NCBI GenBank assembly: GCA_029204225.1
Contig: CM055096.1
Coordinates: 69,015,741-69,079,740 of the forward strand
Origin: Diphasiastrum complanatum
Taxonomy: Eukaryota; Streptophyta; Lycopodiopsida; Lycopodiales; Lycopodiaceae
DNA length: 64,000 bases
Direction: 5' to 3'
The notes beneath the pieces were generated by a model. It saw only the letters and a list, made by a program, of their open reading frames with translations. It searched no databases and had not been told where the DNA came from. Shown here one piece after another: positions 46,500-57,042 of the stretch. The position numbers were made by a program, and so were the translations under genes. Position 1 is the stretch's first letter; the number at the start of each line of letters is the position of its first letter.

Positions 46500-46960
46500 T
46501 ATAATTAAAAATCTTTGAAGCTCCTCGTCTTTGGAACAGTTCGGGTACAAAGTCTAGCATTCTACCCAATCTTGACAATTTAGGCTTTTCACCATGGCCT
46601 CTTGTACTCTCATGAAAAGATTGTGTCTGAAAAAAAATGAAATAATTAGTAATTCTTTAATTTAAAGATGATTGTACATGTATTTAAAAAAAAAATCGAA
46701 TAAAAATTACCTTTGAAGATCTTTTCCCATTTCTCGAAAGGCTCAATTGTCCATCTGCCACTCTTGAGAGAACGCTCACAACGACATCTTGGGAAGGAAT
46801 GTTTTGCATGTATTTCCACTCATATATTCCCATATCCTGAGGGATGGGAGCAAGATTCGACTGAGTTATTTTCTTCTTTGAAGAGGACACCCATTTTGGC
46901 ATTTGTCCCTTAATCTCAAACTTGTCCCATTTGTCAAAAATTTTGTCAACCAAATCCTAG
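46500..46960 (-). pseudogene. Middle part of the dispersed family, inverted
   Basis: The minus strand encodes VDKIFDKWDKFEIKGQ, KKKITQSNLAPIPQDMG and IYEWKYMQNIPSQD (46953-46790), homologous to 31095-31270. A further piece near 46560 (aattgtcaagattgggtag) matches 31465-31490. It lies tail-to-tail with the ParB-like piece, so part of the gene has been inverted or two copies have met. Confidence 0.55.
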
Positions 46961-48175
46961 ATTTGAAAACAAAAGTACAGAAGAGGCAATTGATTCATAA
47001 GGCTCAACCTTATCAATTGATTGCAGGTCAATTGTATCGTCATGGATCAGACAATATTCTAAGTAGATGTGTTTTACCGCATGAAATATCAGATTTAATC
47101 ATGTTTTCACATGATGGCATGGGCGGAAGACATCTCTACAAATATTACTGTTCGCAAACTTTTGCAATCAGGTTGTTGGTGGCCTACGCTTCATAAGGAC
47201 ATAAGAAATTATATTAAGACATGTGATGTTTGCCAGCGAGCACAACGGCCTACTAGACAGAACTATGAACCCTTACATCTGGTTTTATCGCAAGCGCCAT
47301 TTCAAAAATGGGGACTGGATTATGTTGGTCCTATTCATCCTATCGCGCGAGGATCTTAGGGCCGATACATTATTGTAGCAACTGATTATATGACCAAGTG
47401 GGTTGAAGCCAAAGTTGTCAAAGTTGCTGATGCAAAAACTACGGCCAAATTTCTCTATGAAAATATTATTATCAGATTTGGATGTCCAATCGAGATTGTC
47501 AGTGACCGGGGTACACACTTTGTTAATCAAACAATAAAGTGTCTACTAGAAGATTTTTTTGTTATACACAGATTTAGTACTCCATATTATCCCAGAGGGA
47601 ATGGTCAAGCTGAATCTTTCAATAAGATTCTCTGCACTATCATGACGAAAACAGTTGAAGCAAGCCGATTTGATTGGGAACATAAACTACATGCAGCATT
47701 ATTGGCATTCAGAACTGCTTACAAGAGTAGTACAAATCAAACACCCTTTCAACTTGTTTATGGTCAAGATGCTGTCATGCCGATTGAATTTTTAACACCA
47801 TCTGTACGCATAGCAGCAACAGAGCGGTTAAATGATGACAAGTCTTTAAAACTACGTCATGAAGCTTAGCACAAATTGTGTGAAACAAGAGTGATGGCAG
47901 TTCATGCGTTAGCAGCAGAGAAAGCCTGCCGTAAGGCATGGCACGATCGTCGATTACACAAAAATAATCTGAAAGAATGAGATCTAACCATGATGTACAA
48001 AACCAAGCAGATCAAGGAAAAATTGAAGTTTACCGGTGAAGGCCCATTTAGAGTGAAGGAAATCCTGAACTATGGAACAATGAGTCTTGAACAATTGGAC
48101 ATTTTGATACTCTTGTGAATGGCAGCCAATTACGCAAGTTTTGGCAGCTTGTTCCGCCAGTTTGCCAAGCATAAT
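46961..48175 (+). pseudogene. Ty3/gypsy integrase region
   Basis: The integrase zinc-binding part (KTCDVCQRAQRPTRQNYEP, 47215-47275) is followed by the catalytic core: GLDYVGPIH, a TAG stop at about 47357, then ATDYMTKWVEAKV, IVSDRGTHFVNQ and YPRGNGQAESFNKIL for the D,D,E residues (47380-47640). The C-terminal part ends near 48170 after a further stop and shift. No reverse transcriptase lies upstream: the fragment starts at acaaaagtacagaagagg, the same place where the inverted copy at 52740 ends. Confidence 0.9.
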
Positions 48176-48787
48176 TTAAATGATTTTTTATTTTTATTTG
48201 TTTTTCAATTTTTTGTTTTTACTACTTAATTGCTAATTTCTTTAGAAAATACAGTTTTTTAAAAAAAAGACGAGAAACGAAGAAAAAAATGTAACCTATT
48301 TTCACAATACTAAACAAGCCTACAAATTTTCATTCAAAACTGATCAGCCAAACTAGTATTCTATCTAATGGACCCTCCAAATTCACCTATAAGTTAACTG
48401 AATTCGATTCATTTCTCACTTGTGCTAGCGGAGCTCTTGCCAATTTTTCTCGCGACCAAAACTTTCTGCCCACTTTTTTCTGTCTTATGATATACACTCG
48501 CACTTACTATCTATCCACCATGTCTTCTACCGACACTTCATTGTGGTGTTTCAACTGCAACGGACATCATGCTGCTCCCTAGCGCAAGCATGGTCGCTCA
48601 ATGGATGACTCTTGTCGAGCCTTTGCTCACGACAACAAGCATCTACGAGCGTGGCTTTTCTGGAAAGATAAACATGCATTTTATTACCATGGCCTTTAGC
48701 ACGTAGCAGGTATCAGATGAACATACATAGAACCAAAGTTGGTTTCACCTGATCCTAGATCAATGATCAATAAACGTGCAGGAAGAA
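48176..48787 (+). pseudogene. Region after gypsy integrase with small conserved ORF remnant
   Basis: From ATG at 48521 a frame beginning MSSTDTSLWCF runs to a TAG, then reads on with an H-, R- and K-rich sequence. The same DNA occurs inverted at 51924-51700, where the corresponding frame is open for about 100 codons. It may be an extra ORF downstream of integrase. Before it, 48180-48500 shows no gene. Confidence 0.45.
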
Positions 48788-48789
48788 TC

Positions 48790-50050
48790 ATGAAATAGAA
48801 ATTAGTCATTCACCAAGTAGACGTCATCTTGGTGCGGAGGGGAGAATTGCGGCATGACCGGAACTGGAATTTGAGGGGTGGACTCCAAAACCTGAGCGAC
48901 AATCTTTTCATATTCGTTGATGGTTGCTTTGGCCTTTGCCAACTCAGTTGAAGTTGTATCTTTGAATCTGTCAAAGCGGCCTTGGAATTCTTGAAGGGAC
49001 GCTTTATAGGTTTCAACCTTTTTAAACAAATACGCGATTTTCGGCGGAGTTATCGGATGATCAGGTATTTGCGTTTGTAGATATGCATCAAGCTCAAGGG
49101 TGGTCACATCCAATTCACCTTGGAGACATGTGCGATCTTGTTCAGCCATCTGTAGTTGACCCTGGAGCAGCTGCACGACCTTGTCCACTTGGTCTTGGGT
49201 GGTTGTAAGCGCATTCTACTGTGAACTGACATAGTCTTCTAGGCGATCAGCCAATTGTTGTGCCTTCTTCTTCTCAACGTCAGATTTACCTTCGTGCTGC
49301 TTGACGATCTTCAACTCTTTGTCCAGTTGAATCACGTTCTGGCTAATGAGTGTATTCACAGAATCCATATCTGAGATGCGCTGCTCCATTTCTTTTTTCT
49401 TCTCCAGCATAGATTGGATCACTTGCGTCAGACTTGAGACTAAACCTAGAGCATCACCAGAATCTACTGTCGTGGAGGTGGTAGCAACAGAAGGACTTGG
49501 TGGTACTGTCCCTGGTCGGCGTGGAGTAGGTGCTTGTAATTCCTCTTCTTCAAAAATATATTTCTGTTCATAGCCCTCAGGCATTGTGGCGTCAAACTAC
49601 TTTGGTGATTTGACAACTTGCCCGACCCGAATTGTGGCTGGTGCTTGAGCTGCTGCGGTTTCTTGTGGCTCTGTGGGAAAGGTTTCTTCAAAAATAGCTT
49701 CAAAATCATGGACAATTTTGAAATCTCTTCCGGGGGATTGGATCTCAAAGGGCGCCGGACTCTAGGGCATTACACAAACTTCTTAGGCTCCAAGGGGGTT
49801 GGAATCATCGAATATATCCATGAAATACTGGGTGTTTGGAGAAAAAACTCTCGTGTGTAGGGGTGAGGCCCCTGGACAGCTGTGATAGGAATGGAAGTAG
49901 AAGCGAGGGAAGCATCAGAGGCGGGAGAATAGGTAGTTCAGTGCAGATAGCAGCAGGGGGTGAAAGCGTAGCTGAAGATGTCTGCCTAGTCCTTTGACGT
50001 GACACAAAAGACGAGTCAGGAATGACAATTTTGCTACGTGGACGATGACA
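48790..50050 (-). pseudogene. Decayed coiled-coil ORF
   Basis: Minus strand: a P/S/T-rich N-terminal piece (50005-49805), a shifted piece (49748-49560), then 49584-48802 open except for one in-frame TAG at 49216-49218. The last part is about 260 residues with long heptad stretches (QVIQSMLEKKKEMEQRIS; LQMAEQDRTCLQGELDV), a proline break (DHPITPPK), and a second helix. Architecture resembles the ORF set at 19534-20473. Possibly a retroelement Gag; family not recognised. Confidence 0.5.
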
Positions 50051-50339
50051 ACAAGTAGAGGCCTAGTGATATGACTCTATCGGTGTTTCTTCATAGATAG
50101 ACAGTACAGAATCGGAAACAAACCCACGGACTCTATCCTCTAGGTACGAGACAGATGATAGAGAGAGGAGAGGGTGTTGGCTGATTCTGACGAATCTCCA
50201 AGATACTCGGAGAGAGCAACTCAAGAGCACCTCTCACCTTAGATCGAGGAGGTCTCTGAGAAGACGAGACCAACGAAGACTGAGAGCCGAGAAATGCTAG
50301 TTAGGAATGGCAAGCAAGAACTGTGTAAGCCTCGTGGTG

Positions 50340-51600
50340 AATCCCGGAAGATGGAATGACCATGTAGGAACTAGTATTTCTAGGAAAATGTAATAAATGC
50401 AAGTAGACCCCTCTTAAGGAAAGTAGAGTGAGCCACCTTTTGATGGTGACCACTAGTGGAGAGCATTATTCCACTTCAAATTTGTGAAATGTGGAAATTC
50501 CACTAGGATGCCACCTAAGAAGCTCTCTTGCTTATTTAAGGGACTCCCTCTTTGTGTAGAGGAGCTTTTTGCATTGTATTTACTCCATGTTTAATAAGAA
50601 GATTTTCCATGAGTTTGATGCTACACTAAGCTCCTTGATCATAATGGTTTTCTTGAGTGATGCCCCTATGATCATGCCCTTCCATTCATATTGTGTGCGG
50701 CTGTGGATTTAGAGTGGATTAGTTTTCTTGTTTTCCTAGTTGTGGATTAGATTTCATGTTTTCTTGTGGATTAATGTAGGAGCCAACATTCAAGTAAACT
50801 AAATAGGCTGGATTTGTGGTGTAGTTCTTGCATATCTCTTTACAATCCAGTTCTTGATGTTCTTGGGATGTCCAAGAATCAAAAGACTGGTTGGTTTCTT
50901 GATTCTTGGACTTCTAACATGCTATAGATTAGTTCTTGTTTCTTGTTTTGTCAACTAATGCAAGTGTAGCTCAGTGTAGTAGTGCTTAGGATCTGATTTC
51001 AGTTCATTTTGCAGCAAAGTAGAAGTAGATTTCATGGTTGTTCACCTAAACTGTATGCTGATCATTTGGTTGAACGTTTTGGTTACATGATGGATTGATT
51101 GCATGTGACATGGTTCAAGAGAGACCCATCCAGATGTCCTCTGACAGGCAGGACAAAACTATACTACAGCATCAATCTGTTTCCTTCTGCCTAATCTGGA
51201 CCTTTAAACAAGAACGAATAACTGTAAGCTAAACCCACCATCTCTGTTGATAGGCAGAAGAAGTAAGCAAAAGAAGGCCAACCAACAGATCCTTTGGAGC
51301 AGGGGATCTGTCAACAGAGGGCCAGATTGCCCTCTTCAACTCTCCAAAAATGGTCTTATATCAATTATAAGGCTCGAGGGGGCTAGACCCTATCTTGTAG
51401 TTGAATTCTACAAGATGGTGCAGGATTTGTGAAGAAATTCGTTCCTTCTTGAGGTTGCCAACCATCAAGAAGTTGTTCAAAAGCTGGGCTGGATGACAGG
51501 ATCTCAGATGGAGTCTAGGAGATACCCGTCATGAGTCCAGTAGAACTTGACTGAGGTGTCAACGAACGGCTTGGTCACATTCTTGGCGTGCTTATGGTTT
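50340..51600. other. No gene recognised; possible solo LTR at about 50400-50700
   Basis: A TATA-like cttatttaaggg (50540) followed by aataaga (50595) resembles an LTR promoter and poly(A) region. No paired copy is present and ORFs are short. Confidence 0.3.
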
Positions 51601-51608
51601 GGAGATGG

Positions 51609-52761
51609 CTAGTTACCAGATGTGATTCCTATGGCAGCAAGGGCGGCTTCAATAACACGCACTTTGTGTGTGGTATTCTGGAAGGTGACATAAAACTTAG
51701 ACTTGGCCTCGGTCCAAGTGCTAAAGGCCATGGTAATGAAATGCATATTTATCTTAACAGAAAAGGCACACTCGTAGATGCCTATTGCCATGAGCAAAGG
51801 CTCGGCAAGAGTCATCCATTGAGCGACCATGCTTGCGCTAGGGAGCATCATGATGTCCATTGCAATTGGAACACCACGATGAACAGAGTATTTCGGAGAC
51901 TGAGAAGTGTCGGTAGAAGACATGGTGGCTAGACAGAAAGTGCGAGTGTATATCAGAAGGCAGAAAAAAGTGGGCAGAAAGTTTTGGTCACGAGAAACAT
52001 TGGCAAGAGCTCCACTAGGTATTAAAAATTCAATCGGCATGACAACATCTTGACCATAAACAAGTTGAAAGAGTGTTTGATTTGTACTACTCTTGTAAGC
52101 AGTTCTAAATGCCCATAATGTTAGATGCAGTTTATGTTCCCAATCAGACCGACTTGCTTGAACTGTTTTCGTCATGATGGCGCAGAGAATCTTATTGGAA
52201 GATTCAGCTTGACCATTCCCTCTGAGATAATATGATGGGACATCCAAATTTGATAATAATATTTTCATAGAGAAACTTGGCCGTAGTTTTTGCATCAGCA
52301 ACTTCGACAGCTTTGGCTTCAACCTACTTGGTCATATAATCAGTTGCTACAATAATGTACCGGGCCTAAGATCCTCGCGCGGTAGGATGAATAGGACCAA
52401 CATAATCCAGTCCCCATTTTTCAAATGGTGCTTGCGATAAAACCGGATGTAAGGGTTCATAGTTCTGTCTAGTAGGCCGTCGTGCTCGCTGGGAAACATC
52501 ACATGTCTTAATATAATTTCTTGTGTCCTTATGAAGCGTAGGCCACCAACAACCTGATTGCAAAAGTTTGTGAACAGTAATATTTGTAGAGAAGTTTCCT
52601 CCACCCATGCCATCATGTGAAAACATGATTAAATCTAATATTTCATGCGATAAAATACATGTACGTAGAATATTATCTGATCCACGACGATACAATTGAC
52701 CTGCAATCAATTGATAAGGTTGAGCCTTATGAATCAATTACCTCTTCTGTACTTTTGTCAA
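51609..52761 (-). pseudogene. Second Ty3/gypsy integrase region, inverted copy
   Basis: The minus strand reads from 52740: IHKAQPYQLIAGQLYRRGSD, KTCDVSQRARRPTRQNYEP, GLDYVGPIHP, a gap removing most of the catalytic middle, YYLRGNGQAESSNKIL, and then the post-integrase ORF (MSSTDTSQS, about 51924-51609). It is an inverted relative of 46961-48740 with its own deletions, and its start adjoins the left end of the palindrome. Confidence 0.88.
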
Positions 52762-54889
52762 TCCACGTCCACCCTTGGATGTTGAGGGCTCATTTTCAAT
52801 GTTGAGTATGTTGTCTCACTTCTAATGATTACAACATGAGGCCCATCCTCATTTGAAAGCCCCATTTCAAATGCAAAAAATTAATGTAAATTTGTATTAT
52901 TTTGCCAACAAGCAAATTGAAATGCATGATTTAGAGATTTTAAAAAAACTAACAACAACTAAAAAATGCAAAAAATTATGATAATGCGATAATCAATATC
53001 ATAATGTTAAATTTGTATACCTTGATATATATTAGAATTTAACAATGATTAAGAAATACTTGTATGGTCTTTGTATTGAACAAGAAGTAAAATGGCATGC
53101 ACTTTGTTAAAACTTTATTTTGGGCCACTAAAAGAATTTAATAAAGTCTAGGGCCAAATTGATTGTTTTCAAAAATTTGATTACTAATTTATATGAAATT
53201 AAAACCTATAGAATAGTATTATTTGATAGGCTCGTTGTGATTGATATTGGACACATGGCATCACCCGGTTGGTTAAGAACATGCATAGTAGGGGGCTTTT
53301 TTTTAATTTCCACTGTAGATCTGCAATTGCTATGTATGGTATTCGTCATCCAACGGTGGGTACTTGCTATAGCCCCTCGCGCCGCTCCAATGGCTCGGAG
53401 CAAGTAGCCTCCCCTATGGATGGCGGATACCCGGTACATAACCTGTAAGTGCTCAAACATGTAGGCTATGAGAACTAAAATAAAAAATTAATAGGTAAAT
53501 TAAAAATCTAATAGATTTTTCTCAAGGGATTATAAGTTTTTGGCAAGCACTGCCAGGCCCATCCTTGATGCTATATTATATAACAGTACTTTATCTACCA
53601 CACCTACAACAGCCAAGCACGGGCCAATCCTCATCCTATATAACACTTCATCTACCGCTACAACAGCCACAGCCCACACCAATATTTATCAATCTGGCCG
53701 TGGAAACATGGCTTGGCTTGGCCTCACTATATTTTGCTGTTGCTTCATGCTACTACATGCGAGCGCTGCAATTGCTCAGGTTGTAAAAAATGATGATGAG
53801 CCAAGTCTCCTGATGCAATCCCCTAATAGCTGGGAGCATCTCGACCTCTCCAGTAGCGAGCTGCCAGCTCCAGTGATAAATGCAGAAACGATTGATGTGC
53901 AGGTGGACATGGCAGCCACATTGGAAGTGATGGAGGGAGTGGATGTGGTATGGCAAATTCCACCCACCCCCAAGGCAGTGCTCTTCATCGCTCATTCTGG
54001 AGGCGGATCACCAACCGAGTATTTTGATTGGAGCCCCAGCTGTCGCCTCTGCACAGGCCTGCCTGAGCATCGCACTACAGTACTGGAAGCTCTGGCCCGT
54101 GGGTACGCCGTGATTGTCATCAAAAGATCTGGCCTCTGCATGGATGCAGTTTCCTTTGGAATCCAATGTGGACCTCAGCAACGTGAAATCAATCCTTGCA
54201 TCCTGGAGACAGGTTCATGGGCTGGAATCGCTTCCCCTTTCTGCGGTTGGGGCCTCTATTGGGGGGCTCTTTGTCACCATACTAGCTCTCCAGCTCAAGA
54301 TCTACTCCCAGGCCAACATGATCAGCAATGTGAACGCTGATGCACTCAAAATTTTAGATATCAGAAATTATCCACCCGTTATATTTGTTCGCACGGTCCG
54401 GGATTCAAGAAACAACATGTAGGTGACTCGTGATATGGAGGCATTGAGAAGTAAAGGGGTGCTCTATGCAGATTATAAGTGCTATCCAAAGCCTCTCACT
54501 CCAGTCTTTTTTTTTTAACGCATCCCCAGATTGCTCTTGGATCTATCACTAAACATCTACAATGCAATTCAGCGGAATGGTTACTTGGATCGCCACAGTT
54601 TCTTGAAGCCATCACCTATACTAGAAGGGCAACCGCTGAGCAAGCAATTGAAGCTTGTTGAGAATGTAAATGTTCTGCCTGTGGATGAGAATGAAACATC
54701 GGTATGGTTGAGGCCAGTGGTAGAAGAGCTCAAAGTGGCTTACGCATTCCACTGTCTTACGCGTGAGAAGAACACAGAGATGTTTGATTGGCTTGATGGA
54801 AAGTCCTGGCCTGCTCTGCTCTACTCGTAGGAGTGAGTGCTAGCAGGCTTGGAATTTGACGTGTACCATTACGTTTCACCTCTCACGGC
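52762..54889. repeat. Left arm of the giant palindrome
   Basis: 2128 bp, beginning tccacgtccaccc and ending ctctcacggc. The reverse complement is at 54918-57042. Mismatches are few and scattered (a few percent by eye). It holds about 780 bp of upstream sequence, the hydrolase pseudogene and its 3' flank. Confidence 0.95.
53708..54830 (+). pseudogene. Alpha/beta-hydrolase gene, disabled left copy
   Basis: This copy starts at the same ATG as the intact gene (MAWLGLTIF). A one-base length change near 54125-54130 shifts the frame after GYAVIVIK; a TGG-to-TAG stop lies at 54420-54422; and a GAA-to-TAA stop lies at 54516-54518 beside a T run. The rest of the sequence, including the GASIG box and the tail ending WPALLYS, is preserved in the alternative frames. 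Compared with the right copy only a few percent of bases differ, so the inactivating changes came soon after or along with the duplication. Confidence 0.9.
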
Positions 54890-54917
54890 ACATGTATAAT
54901 GTATGCACGTGTATAAT
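54890..54917. other. Palindrome spacer (28 bp)
   Basis: Between the arms the sequence has two near copies of ca(c/t)gtgtataatg-type words (acatgtataatg, cacgtgtataatg), so the loop itself looks like a short tandem duplication. Confidence 0.85.
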
Positions 54918-54976
54918 GCCGTGAGAGGTGAAACGTAATGGTACACGTCAAATTCCAAGCCTGCTAGCACTCACTC

Positions 54977-56098
54977 CTACGAGTAGAGCAGAGCAGGCCA
55001 TGACTTTCCATCAAGCCAATCAAACATCTCTGTGTTCTTCTCACGCGTAAGACAGTGGAATGCGTAAGCCACTTTGAGCTCTTCTACCACTGGCCTCAAC
55101 CGTACCGATGTTTCATTATCATCCACAGGCAGAACATTTACATTCTCAACAAGCTTCAATTGCTTGCTCAACGGTTGCCCTTCTAGTATAGGTGATGGCT
55201 TCAAGAAACTGTGGCGATCCAAGTAACCATTCCGCTGAATTGCATTGTAGATGTTTAGTGATAGATCCAAGAGCACTCCGGGGATGCGTTCAAAAAAAAA
55301 GGCTGGAGTGAGAGGCTTTGGATAGCACTTATAATCTGCATAGAGCACCCCTTTACTTCTCAATGCCTCCATATCACGAGTCACCCAGATGTTGTTTCTT
55401 GAATCCCGGACCGTGCGAACAAATATAACGGGTGGATAATTTCTGATATCTAAAATTTTGAGTGCATCAGCGTTCACATTGCTGATCATGTTGGCCTGGG
55501 AGTAGATCTTGAGCTGGAGAGCTAGTATGGTGACAAAGAGCCCCCCAATGGAGGCCCCAACCGCAGAAACGGGAAGCGATTCCAGCCCATGAACCTGTCT
55601 CCAGGATGCAAGGATTGATTTCACATTGCTGAGGTCCACATTGGATTCCAAAGGAAACTGCATCCATGCAGAGGCCAGGATTTTGATGACAATCACGGCG
55701 TACCCACAAGCCAGAGCTTCTAGTACTGTAGTGCGATGCTCAGGCAGGCCTGTGCAGAGGCGACAGCTGGGGCTCCAATCAAAATACTCGGTTGGCGATT
55801 CGCCTCCAGAATGAGCGATGAACAGCACTGCCTTGGGGGTGGGTGGAATTTGCCATACCACATCCACTCCCTCCATCACTTCCAATGTGGCTGCCATGTC
55901 CACCTGCACATCAATCGTTTCTGCATTTATCACTGGAGCTGGCAGCTCGCTACTGGAGAGGTCAAGATGCTCCCAGCTATTAGGGGATTGCATCAGGAGA
56001 CTTGGCTCATTATCATTTTTTACAACCTGAGTAATTGCAGCGCTCGCATGTAGTAGCATGAAGCAACAGCAAAATATAGTGAGGCCAAGCCAAGCCAT
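54977..56098 (-). CDS. Secreted alpha/beta-hydrolase-fold protein (373 aa)
   Basis: Minus strand, ATG at 56098, stop at 54977. The start is chosen because a hydrophobic signal peptide follows (about residues 2-22, LGLTIFCCCFMLLHASAA) and a TATA box (TATATAAC) lies about 65 bp upstream at 56162-56169. An upstream in-frame ATG at 56266 lies above that box. Residues 90-103 (VLFIAHSGGESPTE) form the oxyanion strand-loop; GASIG at 181-185 is the nucleophile elbow with Ser183; the block near 252-274 (KCYPKPLTPAFFFERIPGV) and AFH with His348 near the C-terminus match an uncharacterised plant hydrolase group. Probably an esterase or lipase-like enzyme in the secretory path; substrate unknown. There are no introns. 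It lies tail-to-tail with its disabled twin. Confidence 0.85.
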   Translation of the reverse strand: MAWLGLTIFCCCFMLLHASAAITQVVKNDNEPSLLMQSPNSWEHLDLSSSELPAPVINAETIDVQVDMAATLEVMEGVDVVWQIPPTPKAVLFIAHSGGESPTEYFDWSPSCRLCTGLPEHRTTVLEALACGYAVIVIKILASAWMQFPLESNVDLSNVKSILASWRQVHGLESLPVSAVGASIGGLFVTILALQLKIYSQANMISNVNADALKILDIRNYPPVIFVRTVRDSRNNIWVTRDMEALRSKGVLYADYKCYPKPLTPAFFFERIPGVLLDLSLNIYNAIQRNGYLDRHSFLKPSPILEGQPLSKQLKLVENVNVLPVDDNETSVRLRPVVEELKVAYAFHCLTREKNTEMFDWLDGKSWPALLYS

Positions 56099-56161
56099 GT
56101 TTCCATGGCCAGATTGATAAATATTGGTGTGGGTTGTGGCTGTTGTAGCGGTAGATGAAGT

Positions 56162-56235
56162 GTTATATAGGATGAGGATTGGCCCGTGCTTGGCTGTTGT
56201 AGGTGTGGTAGATAAAGTACTGTTATATAATATAG
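56162..56235 (-). promoter_or_regulatory. Duplicated TATA-box segment of the hydrolase promoter
   Basis: Two related stretches on the minus strand (TATATAACAGTACTTTATC and TATATAACACTTCATC, each followed by ctacaacagcca-like sequence) stand about 60 bp apart. The nearer one suits the start at 56098. The mirror copy is at 53570-53645. Confidence 0.6.
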
Positions 56236-57042
56236 CATCAAGGATGGGCCTGGCAGTGCTTGCCAATAACTTATAATCCCTTGAGAAAAATCTATTAGAT
56301 TTTTAATTTACCTATTAATTTTTTATTTTAGTTCTCATAGCCTACATGTTTGAGCACTTACAGGTTATGTACCGGGTATCCGCCATCCATAGGGGAGGCT
56401 ACTTGCTCCGAGCCATTGGAGCGGCGCGAGGGGCTATAGCAAGTACCCACCGTTGGATGACGAATACCATACATAGCAATTGCAGATCTACAGTGAAAAT
56501 TAAAAAAAAGCCCCCTACTATGCATGTTCTTAACCAACCGGGTGATGCCATGTGTCCAATATAAATCACAACGAGCCTATCAAATTTTACTATTCTATAG
56601 GTTTTAATTTCATATAAATTAGTAATCAAATTTTTGAAAACAATCAATTTGGCCCTAGACTTTAATACATTCTTTTAGTGGCCCAAAATAAAGTTTTAAC
56701 AAAGTGCATGCCATTTTACTTCTTGTTAAATACAAAGACCATACAAGTATTTCTTAATCATTGTTAAATTCTAATATATATCAAGGTATACAAATTTAAC
56801 ACTGATATTGATTATCGCATTATCATAAATTTTTGCATTTTTTAGTTGTTGTTAGTTTTTTTAAAATCTTTGAATCATGCATTTCAATTTGCTTGCTGGC
56901 AAAATAATACAAATTTACATTAATTTTTTGCATTTGAAATGGGGCTTTCAAATGAGGATGGGCCTCATGTTGTAATCATTAGAAGTGAGACAACATACTC
57001 AACATTGAAAATGAGCCCTCAACATCCAAGGGTGGACGTGGA

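Larger units (their letters stand above)
54918..57042. repeat. Right arm of the giant palindrome
   Basis: 2125 bp, inverted copy of 52762-54889, ending ggtggacgtgga at 57042. The symmetry stops at that point on both sides: left outside is gypsy sequence, right outside is unrelated. Confidence 0.95.

Noticed and set aside
53540-53707. 56-residue N-terminal extension of the hydrolase (and its mirror at 56266-56099)
   Set aside because: It lies over the duplicated TATA segment and has no domain; the downstream ATG starts a typical signal peptide.
54114-54422. Separate short protein in the left hydrolase copy
   Set aside because: It is the hydrolase middle part in a shifted frame after the frameshift, not a separate gene.
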